DNA of 5,808 bases. It comes from a bacterium. GTDB lineage: Bacteria > Oederibacteriota > Muellerivitia > Muellerivitales > Muellerivitaceae. Below, piece by piece: positions 1 to 5,524 of this stretch. The notes under the pieces were generated by a model that made no database searches, had not been told where the DNA came from, and was given only the letters and a program-made list of their open reading frames with translations. How positions within the stretch are numbered: position 1 is the first letter of the stretch; every line of letters begins with the position of its first letter. The translations under genes were made by a program, and so were the position numbers. The stretch lies in contig JAICXI010000139.1 in assembly GCA_025980505.1 (NCBI GenBank), positions 1 to 5,808 of the forward strand, given 5' to 3'.

Positions 1-1254
1 ACGCCCTCCAGCCTGCCCACGCCGGTTTACAACGCGGCCGCTACCCAGCTGACCTGGAACCTGCCTTCGCCCCTGGCCGCGGGGAACTATCAACTGGCCT
101 ACCAGGTGAAGGTGAACAACTTCGTTCCGGGTGGAACGGTCTTGAACAACTGTGCGCAGTTTTCCCAGAGCCCCTTCGCCCCGGTCAGCATCTATCCCGT
201 GGCCCGGGGTACGCCCTTGCCCGCGCCCACTTTCGTCTTTTATCCCATCGCCGTTCCGGTCTACAGCGGGTTTCCGGTTTCCCTTGTTTACCCCCTGTTC
301 CAGACCGTCTCGGGTTGCACGGCGGTGACGGTGACGGGGCAATACACGGTGAAGATCGGGGTGTACAACGAGGCGGGTGAACTGGTGAAGGAGGTCTACG
401 CGGAACAACTGTCCCAGCCGTTGGAAAACATCACGCTGGAGTCCAGCAACGCCATCACCACGCTGCACGGTGCGGACAACGCGGTGACGGTATTCTTCCA
501 AGGCTCGCCCATCGCCAGTTGGGACGGGACCGACGCGGGAGGCAACCCGGTGTCCAACGGGGGCTATTACATCAAGGTGGACAACATCGACAACTCGGGG
601 GTGGACCGCAGTACGACGCAACAAGTGACGGTAAGCCGCTCCTACTACACGGTGACGGTGCTTATTTACAACGGGGTGGGGGAAGTGGTGAGGCACCTTT
701 ACGCCACCCTGGACGACCCCGGACCCTCGTCGGTGATCGGCGTGCAGTTGTCGTCGAAGGTGATCTCGCCCAGTGAAATGGCCTCGTCGGGGACGCCCTC
801 ACAGTTGGAGATCGCCTTGAGCAACGGGACGACGCTGGTTTGGAACGGAAAGGGAGACGGCGGGAGCTTCGTGCAAAGCGGGCAGTACCTGGTGGAAGTG
901 CACACGAAGGACGGGAAGGGCGGGGAAACGGTGGTGACGCAGCAAGTGTCGGTGGAGGACGGGAACCGGCAGGCGGGGGCGGGAACGGTGACGGCCCAAC
1001 CCAACGTGTTGATCCAGGGCGCGCAAGGCACGTGGATCCGGACCAATTCGTCGATGAGCCTGAGCCTGGAGGTTTCGTTGTACACATTGGCGGGGGAACT
1101 GGCGAAGAGGAACCAGGGTGTGGCGGGTTCCAACGAGGTATGGCTGGACGCCTCGGGCCTGGCCAGCGGCCTTTACCTGGCCACGGTGGTGGAGAAGGAC
1201 CCGGGCGGCGGGGTCATCAGCCGGCAGACCCTCAAGATCGCGCTCTTCCACTAA
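1..1254 (+). CDS. Secreted/surface beta-sandwich repeat protein, C-terminal part (DUF11-like end plus FlgD-Ig-like repeats)
   Basis: The frame is open from base 1 to TAA 1252-1254, giving 417 visible codons; the true start lies upstream. ATG 106 is an internal codon, since the same frame already reads well before it. Residues 1-62 resemble the end of a DUF11-type adhesin domain: LTWNLPSPLAAG, then a V-rich strand and VLNNCAQ. Residues about 114-213 and 215-320 are two diverged FlgD-Ig-like units. Each has a Y-T-V strand, a YN-x-x-GE turn, a W-D/N-G turn (SWDGTDAGGNPV; VWNGKGDGGSFV), then SGQY/NGGYY and TQQVxV. A third unit at 328-417 contains LYTLAGELAK, DASGLASGLYLATV and a final RQTLKIALFH. 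That end resembles FlgD-Ig and type IX secretion (type A) sorting domains. No enzyme motif is visible. Inference: an exported structural or adhesive protein whose N-terminal functional part is off-window. Family-level confidence is good; the role is unknown. Confidence 0.8.
   Translation, partial: TPSSLPTPVYNAAATQLTWNLPSPLAAGNYQLAYQVKVNNFVPGGTVLNNCAQFSQSPFAPVSIYPVARGTPLPAPTFVFYPIAVPVYSGFPVSLVYPLFQTVSGCTAVTVTGQYTVKIGVYNEAGELVKEVYAEQLSQPLENITLESSNAITTLHGADNAVTVFFQGSPIASWDGTDAGGNPVSNGGYYIKVDNIDNSGVDRSTTQQVTVSRSYYTVTVLIYNGVGEVVRHLYATLDDPGPSSVIGVQLSSKVISPSEMASSGTPSQLEIALSNGTTLVWNGKGDGGSFVQSGQYLVEVHTKDGKGGETVVTQQVSVEDGNRQAGAGTVTAQPNVLIQGAQGTWIRTNSSMSLSLEVSLYTLAGELAKRNQGVAGSNEVWLDASGLASGLYLATVVEKDPGGGVISRQTLKIALFH
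340..960 (+). repeat. Two tandem diverged FlgD-Ig-like protein repeats
   Basis: Unit 1 spans about 340-639 and unit 2 about 643-960, inside the surface-protein gene. Shared landmarks in the same order are YTVxVxxYNxxGEVV(R/K)xxYA, a variable 40-residue loop, a W-(D/N)-G-x-x-x-GG turn, (S/N)GxYxxxV, and VTxQVxV at the end. The similarity is clear in protein and weaker in DNA, so this looks like an old intragenic duplication rather than recent tandem copying. Confidence 0.65.
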
Positions 1255-1437
1255 TCCCCAAACCCTCTTTTAAAAGTACCCACCCCAAGGTGTTTAATCA
1301 TAAAGTCATGACTTCGGTTGCCGGTTTTTCATACCGGTCCCCCAGGCCGACTGCAGCATGGGTTCCAGCATAGGCCTGGCCGTTGAAACCCAGAATAAGG
1401 CGCCCGGATAGGGACGGCGCCTGGTGCCTGCAGGTGA

Positions 1438-1752
1438 ACTGTTCGGAAGGCGGAAGTCGTCACCAGCCAATCGGGCGGTCTCCAGCTTCATTACAACGCG
1501 GCGGGAAATCCAAGTGCTCCGCCCGCCGGCGACAGCGGCGGCAATCCCTGGTACAGCGCCGCCTGTAACAACGGTTCCGGCGGCTTTACCAACCCCACCG
1601 GCTGCCCGGTGACGGTTTCCACCCGGCAACAACTCCTTTACAACCCGGTAACGGGTGGGTGGATACCGTTGGTTTCCAGCACCTGCAACGGCGATGATGG
1701 CGGCTCCAGGAGCGCCCTTTTTGACTTTTGCTTCCGTGCGAAAGGGGTGTAG
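1438..1752 (+). pseudogene. Possible remnant of a secreted protein gene (C-terminal end, no start)
   Basis: Read from 1438, the frame is open to TAG 1750-1752 and looks like real protein. It is rich in N, G, S, T, Y, W and paired cysteines (for example NPWYSAACNNGSGGF, NPTGCPVTV, LLYNPVTGGWIPLVSS) and has G/C-biased third positions like the neighbouring genes. There is no ATG or well-placed GTG/TTG with a ribosome binding site at its head, and TGA 1435-1437 closes it upstream. In the +2 frame just before it, 1302-1409 also reads protein-like (RFFIPVPQADCSMGSS) until an in-frame TAG 1410-1412. The simplest reading is a gene end broken by a frameshift and a stop. The composition resembles exported proteins such as the upstream gene, but no family is recognised. 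It could also be chance openness in GC-rich DNA or an assembly error. Confidence 0.35.
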
Positions 1753-1755
1753 TCT
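1721..1755 (+). promoter_or_regulatory. Weak promoter candidate upstream of the slipin gene
   Basis: TTGACT (1721-1726) matches the -35 consensus in five of six bases, but no good -10 box sits 17 bases downstream. TTGCTT (1728-1733) with a 16-base spacer to TAGTCT (1750-1755) is the better-spaced alternative. Both are partial matches, and the region overlaps the end of the possible gene remnant. Confidence 0.25.
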
Positions 1756-1775
1756 AGGGGCGTTGCCCCCAAGAC
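1752..1775 (+). other. Inverted repeat / hairpin in the slipin leader
   Basis: GTCT (1752-1755) and GGGGC (1757-1761) pair with GCCCC (1765-1769) and AGAC (1772-1775) around a GTT loop, with a small A/CA internal bulge. That gives nine base pairs ending 22 bases before the slipin start. No T tract follows on either strand, so it is not a normal intrinsic terminator. It may be an operator or a 5' leader hairpin. Confidence 0.45.
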
Positions 1776-1787
1776 GAAAAACCATAT

Positions 1788-1793
1788 GAGGTG
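1788..1793 (+). promoter_or_regulatory. Ribosome binding site that decides the slipin start
   Basis: GAGGTG is fully complementary to the CACCUC of the 16S rRNA tail and lies 4 bases before ATG 1798. The alternative ATG at 1786 has only weak purines upstream and would place this site inside the coding region. Confidence 0.55.
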
Positions 1794-1797
1794 CGAA

Positions 1798-2652
1798 ATG
1801 ATCAACTATATTTCGGGACTGATTTTTACCCTGCTTCTGATCGCCGGCGGCGTGGTGGCCTTTACGGTGGGGGTCGCCAGTCCGGGCATCGGAGTCCTGG
1901 TGGGGCTGCTTTGGCTGGTGGCGGACATCATCATTTCCTCGGGCGTCCAACTGGCGGCCCAATGGGAAAAGGGGGTGGTTTTCCGCCTGGGACAATTCAA
2001 GGACATCCGGGGCCCGGGACTTTTCTTCATCATACCCCTCGTCGACCAGGTTAAACTGGTCGACACCCGCATCCGGGCCATGGACATACCGGCCCAGCAA
2101 ATGATCACCAAGGACAACGTCCCGGTCAAGATCAACGGCGTCATTTTCTTCAAGGTGGACCAGGTGGCGGATGCCATCATCAAGGTCCAGGACTACCGTT
2201 ACGCCATTTCCCAATACGCCCAGACGGCCCTCCGGGACGTGATCGGCCAAATGACCTTGGACCAGCTGTTAAGCGAACGCGAGCAAATCGCCAAGATGAT
2301 CGAAACCGCGGTGGAAAAAGACACCCAAGGGTGGGGGTTGGAAGTGACGGGAATCAACATCCAGGACGTCGACATGCCGGAGGAACTCAAGAAAATGATG
2401 TCCCGGCAAGCCTCGGCGGAACGGGAGAAAAGAGCCACCATCACCAAGGCGGAAGGGGATAAGGAAGCCGCCGTCAACCTGGCCGCCGCCGCCGCCACCA
2501 TGGCCACCAGCCCCGGCGCCATGCAATTAAGGACGCTTCAAACCGTCGACGGCCTGGGTCCCACGGCTTCCAACACCGTGGTCATCGCCGTGCCGGTGGA
2601 CCTGATGGACGCCTTGCAGTCCTTGGCCCGGAATATAAAGCCGAAATCTTAG
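1798..2652 (+). CDS. SPFH-domain membrane protein, slipin/stomatin-like
   Basis: The product is 284 residues from ATG 1798, chosen for its GAGGTG site (ATG 1786 would add four residues). Two hydrophobic segments open it, at about 4-26 and 31-50, followed by an SPFH/Band 7 domain from about 53 to 215. Slipin hallmarks are EKGVVFRLGQF (57-67), GPGLFFIIP (72-80), RIRAMDIPAQQMITKDNVPV (91-110), ALRDVIGQMTLDQLLSER (144-161) and GINIQDVDMPEEL (185-197). A charged coiled-coil-prone stretch (about 198-222) leads into an Ala-rich tail (AAVNLAAAAATMA). Members of this family form large membrane rings or scaffolds and influence membrane-protease and lipid-microdomain functions; the specific role here is unknown. 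Many bacterial slipins sit beside an nfeD gene, but none is present here. The gene appears monocistronic, with a possible terminator 19 bases after the stop. The family call is firm. Confidence 0.92.
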   Translation: MINYISGLIFTLLLIAGGVVAFTVGVASPGIGVLVGLLWLVADIIISSGVQLAAQWEKGVVFRLGQFKDIRGPGLFFIIPLVDQVKLVDTRIRAMDIPAQQMITKDNVPVKINGVIFFKVDQVADAIIKVQDYRYAISQYAQTALRDVIGQMTLDQLLSEREQIAKMIETAVEKDTQGWGLEVTGINIQDVDMPEELKKMMSRQASAEREKRATITKAEGDKEAAVNLAAAAATMATSPGAMQLRTLQTVDGLGPTASNTVVIAVPVDLMDALQSLARNIKPKS

Positions 2653-2670
2653 GACCCTGCCCCGAAGCGT

Positions 2671-2718
2671 GGTGGGGCTCCTGGCGGCCCCACCCTGCCT
2701 TGGTTCTCCCGTCTTTTT
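2671..2718 (+). terminator. Probable transcription terminator after the slipin gene
   Basis: GGTGGGGC (2671-2678) pairs perfectly with GCCCCACC (2687-2694) across an 8-base loop, 19 bases past the slipin stop. The sequence after the stem is pyrimidine-rich, but the T run (TCTTTTT, ending 2718) lies some 20 bases away. It is therefore a strong hairpin with an atypical tail rather than a textbook intrinsic terminator. Confidence 0.45.
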
Positions 2719-2940
2719 CAAGCCTTGGGGGAAAGCTTGAACCGGCCTGGGCCTTCACCCTGTCCCCGCGGTTTTGGCGCAGTTGGGTCCTTTCCGATGC
2801 TGGAACTTGAAGAGGGATGGACCGAATAGGTCGGAAATTGGATAAAATCTTCGCAAACGGTTTCCTCCGTCCCCCTTTCCCGGTTTTTACCGACCTGAAA
2901 CCTTAATTTTCCACTTCCTGACGGCCCTCATAATCCCTGC
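2719..2940. other. Noncoding stretch with several inverted repeats
   Basis: No convincing gene is present on either strand; the longest ATG frame here is about ten codons. Visible structure: TTTCCGA (2791-2797) inverted as TCGGAAA (2831-2837); AGGTCGG (2828-2834) inverted as CCGACCT (2890-2896); and a small CGGT-TTTT-ACCG hairpin (2881-2892). The first two pairs share bases around 2831-2834, so they could form mutually exclusive folds. The stretch is less GC-rich near 2830-2960 than the flanking genes, as expected for a promoter/leader region. Confidence 0.4.
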
Positions 2941-2967
2941 TTGCCAAATCCAGTTAAAAGGTAGAAT
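2941..2967 (+). promoter_or_regulatory. Promoter candidate for the DUF4912-GH57 operon
   Basis: TAGAAT (2962-2967) is a five-of-six match to the -10 consensus, in a local AT-rich patch 38 bases before the DUF4912 start. TTGCCA (2941-2946) is a reasonable -35 box, but the spacer is only 15 bases, so the pairing is uncertain. An overlapping TATAAA (2967-2972) is an alternative -10. Confidence 0.4.
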
Positions 2968-3005
2968 ATAAAAGTCCTCATTCATCCCTGAGCCCGAGGA
3001 AGATC

Positions 3006-3743
3006 ATGCCTCGCAAAAAAAAGGCCGATGCCGAACCTCCCAAGAGTCGTTCGACCGACAAACCGAAACGGCGGGCGGGGGTCAAGGTTTCCAAGGCCGC
3101 CCGGCCTGTGAACGTTTCCAAGCCTTCCACGGCGCCATCCGGCGTCAAGACCCGAAAATCCAGGGAAACCCCGTCGGTCCAGCCTTCGAAGCCATCCCTT
3201 TCCACCGAAATCGATTCAACTTGGAAAAAGCCGAAACGCCAGGGTGAGACCCGAATGGTGGCTTTTGTCCGCGATCCCAATTGCCTTTTCACTTACTGGG
3301 AGGTCACACCCCAAAGCGTCGCGGCCGTCCAAAAGCAATTGATGGGCGAATACCGCGGAAGTTCCATGGTGCTGCGGGTTTTCAGGGTTGGGGCGGATGG
3401 ACGGGAAGAATTGATCGATGAAATCGAGGTGGGACCCGACGAAATGAACCGTTACGTCGAATTGAGGGAGACGGGTGGATGTTATTTCATCGAAATCGCG
3501 CAAAAAGCATTGAGCGGGCAAACCGTTCCCTACGCCCGCTCCAATAAAATCATCACTTCCTCCTCCGGGGCCCCGGTCGCCCCGGCGCAGGACGCGCCCC
3601 CCGGCGACACCCCGGCGGGGCTTTTGGAGTATTTTGCCGAAATGACCGAGTCCGAACCCCTTTTCCCCCCCAAGGGCATCTCCTCGGCGGAAAACCAGCA
3701 GCGAAAGAGAAGCCGGTATTTTTCCTCCCCCTTCGGCCGTTAA
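3006..3743 (+). CDS. DUF4912 domain-containing protein
   Basis: The product is 245 residues. ATG 3006 is preceded by GAGGA (2996-3000) at 5 bases. Residues 1-80 are a low-complexity, basic, Lys/Pro/Ser-rich arm (RKKK, KPKRR, WKKPKR), probably disordered and able to contact polyanions. Residues about 83-185 match the DUF4912 pattern: MVAFVRDPNCLFTYWEV (84-100) with the RDP and YWEV signatures, MVLRVFRV (121-128), a DEMNRYVEL strand, GGCYFIEIA (157-165) and ARSNKI (177-182). The last 60 residues are Pro/Ala/Ser-rich and end in a basic RKRSR segment. There is no signal peptide or TM segment, so it is likely cytoplasmic. The family has no established biochemical function. It lies 51 bases upstream of a GH57 branching enzyme, an association known for this family, so a role in alpha-glucan binding or in assisting the enzyme is a reasonable inference but unproven. 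Confidence 0.85.
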   Translation: MPRKKKADAEPPKSRSTDKPKRRAGVKVSKAARPVNVSKPSTAPSGVKTRKSRETPSVQPSKPSLSTEIDSTWKKPKRQGETRMVAFVRDPNCLFTYWEVTPQSVAAVQKQLMGEYRGSSMVLRVFRVGADGREELIDEIEVGPDEMNRYVELRETGGCYFIEIAQKALSGQTVPYARSNKIITSSSGAPVAPAQDAPPGDTPAGLLEYFAEMTESEPLFPPKGISSAENQQRKRSRYFSSPFGR

Positions 3744-3770
3744 CCCATCGGGTCCAGTCCTCTTCCTACG

Positions 3771-3800
3771 GTTCAGGCTGCGGGAGCGGTCCCGATGAAC
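3771..3800 (+). promoter_or_regulatory. Hairpin enclosing the GH57 ribosome binding site
   Basis: CGGGA (3781-3785) pairs with TCCCG (3790-3794) over a GCGG loop. GTTC (3771-3774) can add an outer pairing with GAAC (3797-3800) across an internal loop. The only Shine-Dalgarno-like bases for ATG 3795 (GGGAG, 3782-3786) lie in the stem, and the start codon lies in the internal loop. Folding would hide the site; ribosomes finishing the DUF4912 gene at 3743 stop 27 bases short of it. The inner stem is only five pairs. Confidence 0.4.
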
Positions 3801-5393
3801 AGTCCCCCCGGAATACTTTCCATCGTCCTGCACTGCCACCTTCCCTTTGTGCGGCATCCGGAGCACGAGTACTTCCTTGAAGAAAACTGGTACTACGAAG
3901 CGCTTTTCGAGACTTACCTGCCCCTTCTTTCGGTCTTTGAACAATTGGAGGAAAAGGGCATCCCGTTCCGGATGACCTTGTCGGTTTCGCCCACCCTTCT
4001 TTCCATGTGCCAGGACCCCCTCCTGCAGAAAAGGTCCATCCGTTACGTCGACCACCTGGTCGCCCTGGCGGAAAGGGAGGAGAAGAGGGTTGAAAAGCAC
4101 CCGGCCTTCCAGCCGGTGGTCCGGATGTACCTGGAAAAGCTGATGCATTACCGCGAAAAGCTGGCCGGGACCTACCGCGGCAACATGGCGGAAGGCTTGA
4201 GGAAGTTCCAGGACCTGGGCCGGTTGGAGCTCATGACCTGCGCCGCCACCCACGGTTATTTCCCCCTGCTGGGCGTAAGGGAGCCGGCCATTCGGTCCCA
4301 AATCGAAACGGCGATTCAAACCCACCGGTCCTTTTTCGGGAAGGACCCCGCCGGGTTCTGGCTTCCGGAATGCGGTTACCAGCCGGGGCAGGATGAAATA
4401 TTGAAGGACTACGGCATCCGGTATTTTTTCGTGGACACCCACGGGCTCCTCCAGGCCACCCCCCGTCCCCGGTTCGGCACCTTCGCCCCCATCAAGTGCC
4501 GGTCGGGTCTGGCCGTTTTTGGCAGGGACATGGAAAGTTCGAAACAGGTTTGGAGTTCCAAGGAAGGCTATCCGGGGGACCCGGATTACCGGGAGTTTTA
4601 CCGGGATATCGGCTTCGACCTTCCGGAAGCCGAACTGCACCCTTACCTCCAGCCCGAGGGTATCCGCCGCTTTACCGGACTCAAGTATTACCGGGTGACG
4701 GGCCCGGGTGAGCACAAGGAACCCTACGATCCCCAACGGGCCCGGCAAAAGGCCCTCCTTCACGCATTGGACTTCCTATCCAACCGTCGGCGCCAGGTCC
4801 AGCAGGTTTCCCAATGGATGGAGGGCAAGCCCCCCCTTATTTCCTGCCTGTACGACGCCGAACTCTTCGGCCATTGGTGGTACGAGGGACCGGACTTCCT
4901 TTATTACCTTTTTGAAAAAAACAACGAGGAGGCGGGGCTTTCCTTTACAACGCCATCCGAATACCTGGAGAACTATGGGGAGTCCCAGGTTTCCCAACCG
5001 GCCTTCTCGTCCTGGGGGCTGGGCGGTTACTCGGAATTTTGGCTCAATGAATCCACTGATTGGATTTATCCCCATTTAAGCCTGGCCTGCGATGAGATGG
5101 CGCAGGCGGCCCAGGAGCAGGACCGGGCTCGGGGGATCCCGGAACGGGCCATGAACCAGGCGGCGCGGGAGCTGCTTTTGGCCCAGGCCAGCGATTGGGC
5201 TTTCATGATTAAGACGGGCAACCATGCCGGCTACGCCGAGCGGCGCATCAAGACCCACTTGAGCCGGCTGCACCAGCTTTTGGACCAGGTCCGCCGGAAC
5301 AGGGTGGATGAAAAATACCTGTGTGATTTGGAAGAAAAGGACAATCTTTTTCCCCATATCGACTTCCGGCTTTACCAGCCTCGCGAAAAGTAA
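3795..5393 (+). CDS. GH57-family 1,4-alpha-glucan branching enzyme
   Basis: The product is 532 residues, close to the short bacterial GH57 branching enzymes (such as the Thermus type) and lacking the C-terminal extension of archaeal forms. All GH57 motifs are seen in order: HCHLPF (13-18), ELMTCAATHGYFPLL (145-159), GFWLPECGY (187-195) with presumed nucleophile Glu192, YDAELFGHWWYEGPDF (353-368) with presumed acid/base Asp354, and TPSEYLENY (386-394). Further branching-enzyme-type signatures are GRDMESSKQVWSSKEGYPG (243-261), SSWGLGGYSEFWLN (405-418), and a helical C-terminal (DUF1957-type) region with MNQAARELLLAQASDWAFMI (453-472). The enzyme cleaves alpha-1,4 glucan and re-attaches the chain by an alpha-1,6 bond, building glycogen-like polymer in the cytoplasm. 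No signal peptide is visible. It is cotranscribed, probably, with the DUF4912 gene. Branching rather than amylase activity is inferred from these motifs. Confidence 0.93.
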   Translation: MNSPPGILSIVLHCHLPFVRHPEHEYFLEENWYYEALFETYLPLLSVFEQLEEKGIPFRMTLSVSPTLLSMCQDPLLQKRSIRYVDHLVALAEREEKRVEKHPAFQPVVRMYLEKLMHYREKLAGTYRGNMAEGLRKFQDLGRLELMTCAATHGYFPLLGVREPAIRSQIETAIQTHRSFFGKDPAGFWLPECGYQPGQDEILKDYGIRYFFVDTHGLLQATPRPRFGTFAPIKCRSGLAVFGRDMESSKQVWSSKEGYPGDPDYREFYRDIGFDLPEAELHPYLQPEGIRRFTGLKYYRVTGPGEHKEPYDPQRARQKALLHALDFLSNRRRQVQQVSQWMEGKPPLISCLYDAELFGHWWYEGPDFLYYLFEKNNEEAGLSFTTPSEYLENYGESQVSQPAFSSWGLGGYSEFWLNESTDWIYPHLSLACDEMAQAAQEQDRARGIPERAMNQAARELLLAQASDWAFMIKTGNHAGYAERRIKTHLSRLHQLLDQVRRNRVDEKYLCDLEEKDNLFPHIDFRLYQPREK

Positions 5394-5468
5394 GCCGCTA
5401 TAAGGACTTCTCCACCCGAGGGACGGTTTTGAACAGGGCTCCGATGCGGGGGGCGGCTCCTAATCTTT

Positions 5469-5497
5469 TTGATTAATGGGGAATCCCCCAGTACAAT
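5469..5497 (+). promoter_or_regulatory. Sigma70-type promoter of the ROK kinase gene with overlapping inverted repeats
   Basis: TTGATT (5469-5474), a 17-base spacer, then TACAAT (5492-5497) is the best promoter in the window, starting transcription near 5504. Two short inverted repeats overlap it: TAATC-TTTTT-GATTA (5461-5475) across the -35 box, and GGGGA-A-TCCCC (5478-5488) in the spacer. Either could be a repressor site; that part is inference. Confidence 0.6.
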
Positions 5498-5513
5498 ATC
5501 GCCACTTTCAACC

Positions 5514-5519
5514 GGAGGG
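5514..5519 (+). promoter_or_regulatory. Ribosome binding site of the ROK kinase gene
   Basis: GGAGGG lies 5 bases before TTG 5525, which fixes TTG as the start. The next in-frame candidate (GTG 5534) is 14 bases away and would cut into the first beta strand. Confidence 0.7.
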
Positions 5520-5524
5520 TTGCT

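Noticed and set aside
106..108. ATG as the start of the first gene
   Set aside because: The same frame is open from base 1 and reads as the preceding part of a DUF11-like strand pattern; no ribosome binding site precedes it.
1267..1276. CTTTTAAAAG palindrome after the surface-protein gene as a terminator
   Set aside because: It is AT-only in the core with no loop and no T tract, so it cannot act as an intrinsic terminator.
840..1373. 177-codon plus-strand frame overlapping the surface-protein gene
   Set aside because: It is Gly/Arg-rich and shifted against a frame with clear FlgD-Ig motifs.
1306..2250. 314-codon minus-strand open frame
   Set aside because: It is Gly/Ala/Arg/Val-rich with no domain, and half of it is antisense to the well-supported slipin gene.
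2797..2829. Ten-codon ATG frame in the leader of the DUF4912 gene
   Set aside because: It is too short, with no ribosome binding site and no sign of conservation that can be judged here.
3216..4763. 515-codon open frame on the minus strand
   Set aside because: It is antisense to the clear DUF4912 and GH57 genes. Its openness follows from their G/C third-position bias, and its predicted protein has no recognisable motif.
5437..5460. Repeated GGCTCC in the gap after the branching enzyme
   Set aside because: Two six-base direct copies are expected by chance in GC-rich DNA; no stem or T run makes a terminator.
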